Assembly: GCA_905250115.1 (NCBI GenBank)
Contig: CAJNOI010000118.1
Location: 66,343-130,342, forward strand
Length of the DNA: 64,000 nucleotides
Source of the DNA: Adineta steineri
Taxonomy: Eukaryota > Rotifera > Eurotatoria > Adinetida > Adinetidae
Direction of reading: 5' to 3'
Shown: in pieces, positions 1 to 28,377 of the stretch
How positions within the stretch are numbered: position 1 is the stretch's first letter
Layout of the letters: each line of letters starts with the position of its first letter
Made by a program: the position numbers and the translations under genes
The notes under the pieces: model-generated
The model's input: only the letters and a program-made list of their open reading frames with translations
The model's database searches: none
Told to the model about the DNA's origin: nothing

Positions 1-59
1 AGAATTACTTTTACATAAAGTACTTGAAGAAGAAGCAACTAGTACACAACCAATTCCAG
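1..59 (+). CDS. Partial exon of an unidentified + strand gene
   Basis: One frame (starting at base 2) is open across the whole 59 bases and reads ELLLHKVLEEEATSTQPIP. It ends at a good splice-donor context (CCAG then GTAAAT at 60). This suggests the end of an internal exon of a gene that begins before the window and continues into the gap. It would be convergent with the WDFY3 gene on the other strand. The stretch is too short to identify the protein, and another frame is open too, so this is a weak call. Confidence 0.3.
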
Positions 60-75
60 GTAAATAAAATAGAAA

Positions 76-175
76 NNNNNNNNNNNNNNNNNNNNNNNNN
101 NNNNNNNNNNNNNNNNNNNNNNNNNNNNNNNNNNNNNNNNNNNNNNNNNNNNNNNNNNNNNNNNNNNNNNNNNNN
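76..175. other. Assembly gap (100 N)
   Basis: Exactly 100 unknown bases, a conventional placeholder for a gap of unknown size. It removes the stop codon and last residues of the WDFY3 gene on the - strand and the continuation of the + strand exon that ends at 59. Confidence 0.99.
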
Positions 176-16507
<16,332 letters not shown>

Positions 16508-17888
16508 TATTAATATTAATCATCTTCGAAAAGATCTGTATTAATGATAGAAGAAAGAAAAAAAAAGAGAAGATAATCAAAATAGACTTTATTTAGATAT
16601 TAGTAATAAAAATATCAATTAAGCATCTAAAAAAGACAAGGGAAATAGTACGTTCTCTTTTTTCTAGACGGGTGTCAAGCGAGTCTTATAGCGTCGAACG
16701 AACGGCACCGCTCGTTCATGCATTTTGATTAAAGAAGAAAAAAAAATCAGATTTCTTATTCGATGAGTTTACAATGCAACAGAACAGAACAACATAAGAT
16801 GTCTCTGCTTGACAGATGTTCATCATTTTTTTTTATTAATACACTATAGAGGAAAATCTTTTACAAAAAAATATTAAATTCAATTACAAATTTTATTTAA
16901 AAGAAAAATTATTTGTTTTAAAGTTTATTAATTGGACATTTTATTTGATAATATTATAAATTCAATAATAATTTTATTAATATAATTATCATATGAATAT
17001 ATTTCAATATTGTCTATATTGATTACATCAAGATCTGTCACTAATTGCTTCGTAAATTATTTTAATGGTGTTACTTAAAACTGATCGTACATCGAATAAA
17101 TAACTTTATCTTCTAGATATTTCGAGATGTCATATTCTTCGAACATAAAATTGTTGTTTAAGGTATAAAATAGTAAGAACGATGTAATTTTATACGTTAT
17201 AACATTGATCATGTAAAATTAAACGGAAATTTTACAAAAATTAGTTCTATATATTTTATATCGTTCAATGATATTGCATGTTCATATGTGCCTATATTAT
17301 GAGAATCATGTAAAATTTAAACTTGCCCATATTCTCTAGAAAATTTTTCAGTTATAATCAGAGCGATTTAAAACTGACTTATTTTTTTATATAAAAAGAT
17401 TTTACATTTAAAAAATTAGTTTCAATGATGTTCTTTAATGTTTAGTAAATGTAAGATGACATCATCGATTAAGTTTTCCAATTATTGATTTATTCAAACA
17501 TGTGTTTCTTTTCTTGTTTCATGATGTTAAGTACATATTACGTCGATAACTTGACCTTGATAACATAGTCTTTTTTTAGGCAACAATGTATCCACCATTC
17601 ATTTTTTTAATACAGATACTTATTAAGATAATATATAATATTAGAGAATTACTAAATATGACATTGGAAGTCAACATTCAATGCATAGAATCATCTATCA
17701 TCAATATAAATATATATATCATAATCGATTATATATGCCAGATTTGCCCTCAAAATCATTAGAATTATCAAAAACGATGAATGATGTATCATACGGTAGT
17801 TGTTTCGATATTTTACGCTTATTGTATATTATATAAGTTTAACATTGAAAATTTCTCATATAAACTAGATACTCACAATATTATAATT

Positions 17889-17947
17889 TAGGGATGTCAC
17901 TTTAACTTTACTTTAAACGTAAAGTTAAAGTTAAAGTGACATCCCTA
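17889..17947. mobile_element. 59-bp hAT-type MITE, nearly a pure palindrome, with 8-bp target duplication
   Basis: The element begins TAGGGATGTCACTTTAACTT and ends with the exact reverse complement, giving terminal inverted repeats of about 22 bp around a few central bases. It is flanked on both sides by the identical 8-mer TTATAATT (17881-17888 and 17948-17955). An 8-bp target-site duplication and TIRs opening TAGGG are typical of the hAT superfamily. No coding capacity: it must have been moved in trans or be a terminal-repeat remnant. Confidence 0.85.
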
Positions 17948-19321
17948 TTATAATTCATCATACTAATAGAATCATTCTTCTAATATTCAAATTAGTATTA
18001 CAAATCATATACTTCTATTGTGTGAAATTCACCTGCTAGATATTTTATTTATTCAATAGAATTTCTAATTATAGCCTATTAGAACTATGTCGTATGTAGG
18101 AAGTTATAATAGATTTTTTTATCTTATAAAAATATATTTTCATATAAGGAATACTTGCTTTTGTCTCTATAGATTACAAAGCATTAACAAAGAATGCACT
18201 ATTTTAGCTCGTAAATTTGATTATCTATTGATTGCATTAACCAGTCAAATTATTTGTTAGTAGTCATTGATGTTAAAAATATGATTAGAACTGACTTGTC
18301 AGTTTCATATAGGTATAGTATTATAAACAAAATCCTTTTGTAATTAACTAAATTTTTTTATTAGAAAGACCGCTATGAAAAAGAAATTAAATGGAAGAAT
18401 AATCCGTTTAATCATATTTATTATCTCAATTAATGAATTTGTCACTAGAATTATTCCGTGTTTTTTTTGTACTAACTATGGTTTTCTAATATTGATCATT
18501 CTTAAAATGTGTCATTAAACGAAAACTGATAATACATTATATCTATAAATAGCGGGGCAAAATAGCTTTTTTTCATGAACAAATACCAAGGATAATCGTA
18601 TCTTGTTGCAATCTTCATGAGATATTTTGATTTTATTACTGATATGATACTAGCGTCATATCTATATATATATCATTTTTTATTTATTTTATTCACAGTT
18701 TACACAATAAACTAATAAATTTCATTGTCATAGGTATTGATTCTATATGAAGTATTTGTATTATTTGACTATCACCTGATCTATATTGTATTAATCGTAT
18801 GTATCGTCCAATCATCAAATGCTCAATGAAAAGCGTATATGCGGTTAAAACTTGACATTTAATATATATATATGTGCATGTTAACGAACGTTTTTTTGCT
18901 TCTTTTTCGCCTCTGTCGTACGCTCGGGTGCATTTTTACTATACTCGTCACACATTTACTCCTTGAAATACAAACAAGTATGTATATGAACATAAGGCTC
19001 TTCTTCCTCTTCGTTTATACTTATTCTTTCTATCTCACAGTGTACTAAAGGTGACCCTCACCTACCAAGACTACTATATTCTCTCTTTTATTTCAAACTT
19101 AAGAGCATACTATGTTTAATAGTCAATGATCATGACCAACAACTAACCGAAGAAAGTGATAGAGAAAGAGAAGAGTAAGAAAAAATCGAGACAATCATAA
19201 TTGTGGTTGTCATACAGGTGAACACATTAGAACAAAAATTGACGACGAGTGATAACTGTATAGATTATAGGATCATATTCCAAAGCAGTCAACTTATCAA
19301 ACAAATTCACTTATCATTACA

Positions 19322-19333
19322 ATGGGTAATCGG
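19322..19333 (+). CDS. Candidate first coding exon (MGNR) of the Pro/Gln-rich gene at 24070
   Basis: ACAATGGGTAATCGG is followed by the strong donor GTAAGA at 19334, so a 4-codon exon (MGNR) would end in phase 0. The nearest + strand exon downstream that lacks its own start codon begins at 24070, directly after an acceptor, also in phase 0 (TTG GCT AAA). Joining them gives MGNRLAKPPPLERPYAP. The intron (19334-24069) would enclose the whole SMARCA4 gene on the opposite strand. This is inference from splice phase only. The alternative is a trans-spliced leader at 24070 with translation from Met at 24275. Confidence 0.35.
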
Positions 19334-19535
19334 GTAAGAATAGTATATTGTTAATTTTTTACTTTTTCTTAATTATCTGTCCTTGATAATAATGAATGTC
19401 ATTGAAATGGAACGAGACATACAAACTGTAAATAGACATTGAGTTAACAAAAGAAAACGGAAAATTGTGATTTGTCGTGTTTATTTTGTATACATGTACA
19501 GACAACGTCAAAATAGGAAAAGTAATAATAAAAAA

Positions 19536-22500
19536 CTAATTATCACCATTATCCGATGTAACTCTTTCACCTTCAGTTACTTCTTCGTCTTGAATAATAC
19601 TTGTTGCTTTTCGTTTACGTCCTCTACTAGAAATTGTACTATTAGTTGTATCTATTGTTGTTATTCGTGTACTATTATATCCTTGTCTTGTTGAAACTCG
19701 AGAGGTTTTTTTTACTGATTGATTAACGATATTTAATGTCTCTTTTGATATTTGAAGTAAACCAGACTGTAGCTGTTCACGTAAAGTTTTATAAACTTTT
19801 TCTAATTGAACTGAATCAGAATAAATTATTGATGTTTCACAATTAAATGTTTGTGCATTTTCAACAAGTAATTTCATATCAGAATCCAGTTGTTCTAAAT
19901 TTAAATAACGATATGTATCAATTTTTTTTCTTATACGTTCAAAATCAATTGGTTCATTGATTATTTGATAATACAATGGTATTTGTTTTTGTGTAGGCAA
20001 TCGTATAAATACTTGTGCTAATTGACGATTATCATCTGTACGATATGCTAATAAATGATCAAATAATAATCGACATTGTAATGTTACATTTGGATCAATA
20101 GTTTCAAAACGTTTTTTTATACTGACACGTTTAGAAGAAAGATTTTGTTGATTTGATAGGGATGTTGAAGGACTATCAAATGATGAACATGCTTCAGTTT
20201 CATCAAGATCAATATCATTATCATGTTTACGATTTTGTTTTCGTATGCGTTTTTGTTCCGTAGCATCATCTAGATTTCCTTCTTCTAATGCTTGTAAAAA
20301 TTCTTTATCAGTTAATGTATCACTATAATCAATATCTTTACGTTGACGACATCCTTTACCCAAATCATCATCATTTTTAAGAGTTTTTTCAATTTTATCA
20401 ACATCATTTTTTAACCATTGAGGTAATTCATCGTCAGTTATAAGACGATTTGTTTTCATTTTACGATGACCTCTTGATATTTCTTGAGTAAAATCAACAT
20501 CTTCTTCATCTTCAAGATCTTCTAATACTGATGGCATAGTTTCATCATTTGTTGTTGATATTTCTTCATGAATTATTTCATCATCATTTTCTTTTCTACG
20601 TTTAATTTGAGATGTAAGTCTTGTATTAGATAATTCCCATAAACGATATTCATTAGCACCAACACCATGAATAGATTCAAATCCACGCCTAGCAATATCC
20701 ATACGATTAAATAAATCAAATTCTTCTTCAGTTCGAGCAATCATCTATTAATAAAAAATTATTTCGAAATTTTTGAATATAGTAAAGATAAAATCATTTG
20801 TACTTATAGTACATTGTAATAAAAAAACGATAATTTTTCTCATTGAATAAATTCATTTTATAATTGTACTGAGTAAGACTACAAGGCTAGTACCTTACGT
20901 AATATTCTTTACTCTTTTCAAATTAATTTGAAAGTGATATTTAAACTTACTTGATTAAGAATTTCATCATCGGGAATATCTTCATCATTATTTTTACAAT
21001 CATCTTCACCTCCAATTAATTGTTCAAGATAATCATGTCGTTGACTTGATGTTGATGAACGATTAAACATTCCTGCTTGTATAACTTTTTCTTCAACATT
21101 TAATTTATATCTTGCGCAAGCTAAGATTTTTTCTTCAATTGTATTAACAGTCATTAGACGTAAAACTCGTACTTCATTTTTTTGTCCAATACGATGTGCA
21201 CGATCTTGTGCTTGTTGATCTTGATGTGGATTCCAATCTGAATCAAATAAAATAACTGTATCAGCTTTTTGTAAATTTAATCCAACACCACCAGCACGTG
21301 TTGATAATAAAAATATAAAACAATCAAAATTCTCATCATTAAATTTTTTTAATAATTCACAACGATCATCAGCTTTAGTTGTACCATCTAATCTTAAATA
21401 AGAATAATTTCGATATTCAAAATAATATTTAAGTAAATCCATAACTGATGTCATTTGAGAAAATAATAAAATTTTATGATTTGTTGCTTTTAATTTTGGT
21501 AATATACGATCAAGTAATTCAAATTTACCTGATACACGAAATAGATCAGGACCATTAATAACTCCATGTTGATGACCAAGTGATTGTGCTAAACGTTCTT
21601 CTATTTCCTGAAATAAACATGGATGATTACAAATTTTACGTAATTGCATAATTTTATTCATTAATGCTCGTCGTCCACTTTTACCATTTTGATCTTCAAT
21701 AATTAATGTACGATTTTTTGACATTGCATGATAAAGACAACGTTGTAAAGCAGATAATTCACATTTTATTATATATTCAACCTATAAAAAGAAAATCTTG
21801 TTTTTTTTTGTATTTAAATGATTTAATAATTTATGTAATACTAACTTTCTCAGGTAATTGTGATTCGACTTCTTTTTTAAGTCGTCGTAAAAGAAATGGT
21901 CGTAAAACTTTATGTAAACGTTGAATAATTATTAATGTTTCTTCATGATTTAATTCAACTTTTTCACTTGGTAATGTTGCAAATGGTGCATTAAACCAAT
22001 CTGTAAATGTTGTTGAAGATTTAAATATTGATGGTAAAATAAAATTTAATAATGCCCATAATTCTGGTAGATTATTTTGTAATGGTGTACCTGTTAATAA
22101 TAAACGATGTGGAGCATTTGAATAATATCTACTTAAGATTTGTGTTAATTTACAATGATGATTTTTCATTCGATGTCCTTCATCAACAATTAAACATTTC
22201 CATGAAATTTTTGATAATATTGAACGATCACGTATTACATATTCATATGTTGTTAATAAAACATTTAAACGATTTGTACGTATTGTTTGTGCAAGCATTT
22301 TACGTACATTTGGTAAACCTTTATATTGTAGAACTGTTACTTCAGGTGCCCAACGTTGAAATTCAGAAGCCCAATTTGATAATGTTGATAATGGAACAAT
22401 AATTAATGATGGTCCTGGATTTTTTTTATAATCAATTAAATGTACAATTAATGCTATTGTTTGAATTGTTTTTCCAAGGCCCATTTCATCAGCAAGTATA

Positions 22501-23989
22501 CCATTTAAATTATTATTATATAATGAAACAAGCCATTCAAGACCTTGTAATTGATATGGTTTAAGTTGACCACCAACAAGCATTTTTGATTGTTCTATTA
22601 TTGGTTCACGTATACGATGAGCAATAGAATAATAAGATTCTTTTGCATCATATTCATCATCTTCATTTGTTGCTGCATTTTCAACAGCATCACATATTGT
22701 TTCATCATTATTAGTTTGATCAAGAATTGAACTAGAAAAAAACAAAACAAGATTTTAATTTCGTCAGGTTTTTACTGATTCAACAAACTTACGTTGTTTG
22801 TAATTCTTGATCAGATGAAGAAGGATTGATAACGTTTGTTGATTGTCTTTGTGATCGATTTGCTTGTTGGTGTTGTCGTACTAATTGTTTAAGATTATTG
22901 ATATAAGTATCTGTTTGTGATAATAATAATGATAAACGTGCATCTTTTTTCTTCTTAACTAATTCGCTATAACCTTTTTCATCTGAAATCATTAAAAGTT
23001 GAAGACGTTCTTTTTCTTCACGTTCTTCTTTTTTAATTAATACACGTTCGTTACTAGCAAAACGAACTTGAATTGATTTATTTAAACGTCTAATTGTCAT
23101 TGTACATCGACGATGATATTCACGAAATTCTTGTGCATGTGTTAAAATATTTTTTAAGACCTTTTGATGTTTATCATATTCTTGTTGTTCAATTTCTAAT
23201 TTACGTTGTCGTTCATATTGTAATGTTGAACGTGCTTCACGAAGTTGATAACGTTTTGGACGTTTATATACACGAGGATTAAGAGCAGTTTGAATCAATG
23301 TATCTTTCTAGAATGATATGAAACAAAACCTATTGATATATAAACAAAAAATTAAAGGAAACCTTCATTGTATTAACAATTTCATTGCGTAATTGTTTTT
23401 GAAATTGAAGTAATTTAAGTGATTTTAATTCAATTAATGCTCGTGTTCGTAATTCAATATTCATATTAGCTGGCATATGTTCTAATTCTTGAATACGATT
23501 TGACATACGATTAAGAATATTAAGAAAATAATTGAATGAAAATTTTTATAAATAAATAATTTTATGTAAAATTAGTTACCGTTTTTCTCGTTCTTGTTGA
23601 ATATATAATAGATTAAAATGAATTGGATGTTTTTGAATACGATGAAAACTATTTTCTTCATTTGATTCAACTAACCATTGATATAATTGTTTTACTGATG
23701 AAAATGTTAATGATGTAATAGTATTATTTTGATCATTATTGGCTTTGGAGATGTTTGTAAGAATGATACCTGTTGGTTTAGATTGCGCTTGATGAAGATG
23801 ATTTTGAAGTAGAATAGCTAATTGTGATTTATATGAACATGCATTAAGTAAAGAATCTGATACAGGTAAATTACGAGCTAAAAGACGATATGTAGCTATT
23901 TGAGATTTAAGAACATTTGAACGAAGATGATCAAGTTCAGACGAATCAATTGTTATGAAAGACGTAGTATTATGATCCGTCGTGATCAT
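19536..23989 (-). CDS. SMARCA4: SWI/SNF ATP-dependent chromatin remodeller, SMARCA4/brahma type
   Basis: Catalytic subunit of the nuclear BAF/SWI-SNF complex. Six exons: 23989-23580, 23507-23363, 23307-22793, 22731-21847, 21781-20951, 20744-19536. Domains in order: a QLQ-like segment ([20 protein letters not shown]); HSA ([20 protein letters not shown]); SNF2 ATPase with Walker [12 protein letters not shown] and DEGH ([12 protein letters not shown]); helicase-C ([23 protein letters not shown]); SnAC ([21 protein letters not shown]); a bromodomain with the binding Asn region NAQTFNCE; and a basic tail RGRKRK that resembles an AT-hook. It is shorter than vertebrate SMARCA4: the proline-rich N-terminus and BRK domain are not visible. 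The start at 23989 is chosen because an acceptor (TTTTTAG) lies 10 nt upstream. The exon 1/2 intron has a good donor but no AG acceptor in the right frame. The other four introns are canonical. Confidence 0.95.
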
Positions 23990-24069
23990 TTTTGATTTAT
24001 CTAAAAACAAAATCATTTAATATAATTTGTGCGTATGTAATCTAAAAATAATATTTATTTTTATCTTAG

Positions 24070-25348
24070 TTGGCTAAACCGCCACCACTAGAACGTCCGT
24101 ATGCACCAGTAAGGGCTAGAAATGCTCCACCATCGCCAAGACCTTTTCCAGCTATTAATCCACAAGCATATCTGCAAGGACCTCCTGGTGGATATCCGAA
24201 TTACCCACCTATAAGAGGTAATAATAATTTTTTTCATTTTATCGAAAACTCATTTGTTCATTTTTATAGGTGGTATGGAACCGCCAATAATGAATTATAG
24301 TGGTGGACCTGGCATGTATCCACCTACAATACTTCCATCCATGCCTCCTTCTATGCTACCACCTCCAATGCCGTATCCAAATCAAGGTCCAATGTCAGTA
24401 GGACCATCGTATTATGAACCACCATATTCGTCACGTCCACGTCGTCGTCCAACAATACGTGTTTGTCGTCGACCACGTCGTTCACGACGTTGCCGTCCTA
24501 CTATACGTGTTATTGAATCAAGATCAAGTTCATGTTCATCATTATCATCATATACAACGGTAAGTTCATGTTCACCACGTCGTCATCGATCACGTTCTTG
24601 TTCACGACGATGTGGAGGATCACGACCACAACAACAACAACAACAACAACAACAGCAACCGATTATCCTTCTACCTATGCCATGTCAACAACAAGCACAA
24701 GTGGCAGCAGCACCAGCACCAGTTCAACTTCCCGTACAAAATCAAATTCAACAACAACCGCAACAAATCATTTTACCACCTATACGTATTCAACAGCAAG
24801 GACAATACGATCAACTACAACAGCAACAAATACAATTACCACAGATGGCAATTTCACAAGGAGGTGGACAATTTCAACAACAACCTTTTACTTTACCACC
24901 TATACAGCTTGCTGCATCTAATTTTGTTCAAAGTGCAAATTCAAGTCCAATGATGGTTTCCAGTGGTCAACCAATGATACAACCATCATTATCATTGCCA
25001 CAAATTGCGACCATTACACAACAACCACAACAACTACAACAAATGCAAGGAGGAGGAACAGTTCAATACATACAAGCAGTACCACAATCAACATCATCAC
25101 AATTACAATATGTATCAGCTCAACCACGTTCGACTATCGCACCACAACGTGTTCTAGTAAACAGTACAAATAAAAAAGATTCATCATCAATTAAACAACT
25201 TCCAAGATCCAATTCAACACGTGATATACCTCAAAATGATCTTAAATTTGGTCGACGTCCATTTGACTGGTATGGTAGTGAGAGAAAGAAGAATATTGTT
25301 AATGAAAATCTTCAAGTTGGACGACGAAGAAGTGTTATTAATAATTAA
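24070..25348 (+). CDS. Pro/Arg/Gln-rich low-complexity protein, function unknown
   Basis: Two exons are clear: 24070-24217 and 24270-25348, joined in frame (AGA G/GT GGT ATG). The protein opens with a proline-rich segment (LAKPPPLERPYAPVRARNAP, then GGPPGGYP-like and MPPSML repeats). It continues with an arginine-rich block containing two related units (RRRPTIRVCRRPRRSRR and RRCRPTIRV), a Ser/Cys/Arg stretch (CSPRRHRSRSCSRRC), a run of ten glutamines (about 24630-24657), and then a long Q/P/I-rich region with repeated LPPI motifs. It ends at a basic tail (GRRRSVINN). No catalytic domain or membrane segment is visible. The composition suggests an RNA-binding or structural protein, but I do not recognise a family. 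There is no ATG in the first exon. Confidence 0.75.
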
Positions 25349-26673
25349 AATACAAAAAACAGACACTAAAAACTGATTCAACTATTCCAGTTGTCATTTT
25401 AATATCATTTAGATTAATAAATAAATAAATATAAACTTTTTTCCCACACTAAAATTATGAAATAATATGTATTATAATGCAATAAGGTACACAATCTTTT
25501 TCTTATTGGCCGTTTCGAATCGTCAGATTGAGAATTGCAACGAGATGTCGTTATATTCGTCGAAGCTTTTTATATTCTTTACTCTATAAGATTAAAAACT
25601 GCTTAATTTTTTCTCATATTTATACTTGTCGACAAAAAAAAACAACCCTAACTGTCAGAATGAAAAGAAATACTTTTTTCGTTCTGAAGTAACTTTCTTT
25701 CTTCATCTTACATATGATTATATGTTGTAAGTTGTCGATGAATTTCATAATGTTGGTTATAAAAAATGATGATATTTTATTAGTTAAATATGAAATACGA
25801 TAAGCTAAAAATAATTACTTTAGTTTTCATAGTCATTATTAAAGATCAAACATCAATAAAAAGAAGTTCATTATTATACCATTTGTTGTGAGAGTAATAA
25901 AATAGCATGAGAATTGGAATAGTGAAGAAAAATTGTTTAGAATAAAACAAAAACCATATCAATACAATCGCTTCAAGATTCAAATGAGAAGAGATAAGTA
26001 TGAAGGAATTTAAAATCCTCGATTTATAACTGACATTAGTTATTTGTTCTTCAGAAAATATATATTAATTTTATAAAAATATGAAGAACATTTGGATAAT
26101 TTCTATGTGACAACTGAACAATTATGACAACACAAAAATAAATAAAACTAAATTTATTATAATCAAATTAACTATAAACTATTCTAAAATATATATAAGT
26201 TTCTAACTCTGTATAAAAACTATTATCGAATTGAATAAATCTTTGAAACCATAAATTCAATCACCATATACTATTTCTTGTATAAAACTATTACATTACG
26301 AATATTACATATGAACAATTATTTTACTCATTATAATAGTCTAAATATATTCTTAGTTAAATAGATTCGGGTAAATAATAGTATGTATCTATTTTCAGTG
26401 TCCGATTCATCATAGTTTGTGGGCTGATAAATACATATATATATATGTATATGATTCTTTGTTTTGTCTACAATGGATATACATATCGAGGCCATCGATT
26501 ATTTTCATGTTTCTCTCTCTTTCTGTCGTTTTCTTATCTAGATTTTCTTATACGATATATATAAAATACGCAGAAAATCTCTGTTTATTTCACTATTTCG
26601 TCGATCTACGTTGATGTGAGTATAGAATCAATAAAATTCGAATAACTATTTATTTATAAATAGATTACAAATA
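25349..26673. other. Intergenic, no gene seen
   Basis: About 1.3 kb of AT-rich sequence between two + strand genes. Only short open frames without family resemblance are present. It should contain the 3' UTR of the upstream gene and the promoter of the LURP-one-like gene. Confidence 0.6.
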
Positions 26674-27400
26674 ATGTCACCTCTTCTTATTGTTCTCTTA
26701 TTACTTGGTGTTGTCTCAGGTGCCTTCAAACCTGAACGTGAATTTGAAATAAAACAAGGCAGTTTATTAAACAATGGTCGAAGTTATACGTTAGTTACAA
26801 ATTATTTTCTTTTGATAAATATATCATTTTGTAATATTTAGAATCACTGATACTAGTAAATCAGCAGTTAAAGATGCAGAAGCTCTTTATACAATTTCGA
26901 ATGATTTAATTAGTCTTGGCAAAAAACTTGTTTTACTCGAAAAAGGACAACCACTTTATGAATTAAAACATAAATTAGGCCATCTTTATCAAAAGTAAAT
27001 TTTTTAAAATTTAAATGTAGATTTTTATTTATATTTAATAAAATAGATGGAATATTTATGATGTTAAAGCAAATGAAAATATTGGTACATTAAGACATCG
27101 TCCATCAATTATTCGTGATTCATATAAATTAAAATCAACTAAATTTGGTAATTTTCGTGTTACTGGAAATATTGGTAATCGAACATTTTCAATTAAAAAG
27201 AATGGTCGTAAAGTAATGCTTCGTTTTTTTTATTAATAATTAAAATAAAATATTTATTTGATTTTATTGTAAAGGTTGCTGAAATTCAGAAAAAATTACT
27301 TCATGTTCATGACACTTATCGTGTTCAAATTGAAGCTAATCAAGATCCAGCTATTATTTTACTTCTTACAATTGGTATTGATGAAATTCGTAAACATTAA
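26674..27400 (+). CDS. LURP-one-related / tubby-C-like protein with N-terminal signal peptide
   Basis: Four exons: 26674-26789, 26842-26994, 27047-27212, 27275-27400, all GT-AG and in frame. The protein opens with a clear signal peptide (MSPLLIVLLLLGVVSG). It then shows the LOR/DUF567 pattern: FEIKQGSLLNNGRSYTITD, then LISLGKKLVLLEKGQPLYEL, then KWNIYDVKANENIG, and after the third intron VAEIQKKLLHVHDTYRV, ending at DPAIILLLTIGIDEIRKH. This fold is a beta barrel around a central helix, related to tubby C-terminal domains and phospholipid scramblases. Family members usually lack a signal peptide, so this one appears secreted or lumenal. Its substrate is unknown. Confidence 0.8.
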
Positions 27401-28377
27401 TTCATAACTTTTCTAGTTTTCTTTTCTTTTCTTTTCTTTGTTTTAAACACAAAATAAAAATTTAACAAAAAAAAACATAATCCATTATTTTTCTTGCAAG
27501 TGTGTGAAGGATCGAATGATTATCGACACTTAAATAAGACTAATAGAATTTTTTTTTGATGAGATTATTCTATTATATGAAATTGTCTTTATAACACCTT
27601 GTTGATTTTAATCAATTGAAATCAAAAGCCTAGTTTTTGCTAGTGACAAATCTTTACATGGTGTGTTTAAAAAAGAAAGTAACTTATTAAGAATATAATA
27701 TTATCATCACCTTCCTAGAAAAATTTGTTTCTAGAATGTCCTTCACTCATTTTCAGTACTTAGTTACGTCCCTGAGTTCAAGACTTATTTTTCGGATCCA
27801 ATTTAAAGAAATTTCTCTTCTATTCACTTACATAATTAAACATACATAAAATATATCTATCCTATTTTTTATGTCTTACTATACTCATTGATCTTATAAA
27901 ATATTCTTTTAATTCATCTTAATATAAAACAAGTATATTCAGAAAATTATCGATGAATCTTCTCTTAAATAAAGTAGATCTTAATCTCTAATAAAATATT
28001 CTAGATAATCATAAAATATTATTCTTTTCATTGTATCTTAATCGGCTTGCTCTCGTTTTCTTTTTTTGTACTACTTTACTTTTAATGTTATTATATTATT
28101 GCCGGATTGCTTAATCATTGGTTCCTCTCTCCTTCATCTTTCTTTTTTCTTCATCTTTATACGAATCATAAATAATTCTCTCGTTCGGAGAACGACCAAT
28201 TAGCCACGGCGAACGAACACTCTACTTGAAATAAAAAAAAGAAAGAACGAACGTCATTGCCCAAAGAAGAAAAAAAATCGAGAAGAGAGAGAGAGAGAGA
28301 GGGAGAGAGAGATAGAGAGAAAATATATTCACATTTAATGATCGACACTCGTCACTATTATGTTCTAATTGAACAAT
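27401..28377. other. Intergenic with a GA-rich simple repeat
   Basis: About 1 kb without a supported gene. A GAGA-type purine tract at about 28281-28321 (gagagagagagagagggaga) lies about 60-100 bases upstream of the homeobox start codon and could be a promoter element or simply a microsatellite. Confidence 0.55.

Larger units (their letters stand above)
16508..19535. other. Intergenic region upstream of WDFY3 and downstream of SMARCA4
   Basis: About 3 kb with no convincing long coding frame. It should hold the WDFY3 promoter (the first 200 bases include a GC-richer patch near 16670-16720) and the 3' flank of SMARCA4. It contains the short hAT-type element at 17889-17947 and a possible start exon of the + strand gene at 19322-19333. 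Otherwise it is AT-rich sequence without a recognised structure. Confidence 0.6.

Noticed and set aside
24532..24953. Two alternative-frame open readings (Thr-rich and Asn/His-rich) inside the Pro/Gln-rich gene
   Set aside because: Both arise from CAA/ACA repeats read in other frames; the main frame is continuous from 24070 to 25348.
28276..28330. GA repeat as a CRISPR-like or regulatory array
   Set aside because: A simple dinucleotide repeat with no spacers; eukaryotic context. Kept only as a microsatellite note.
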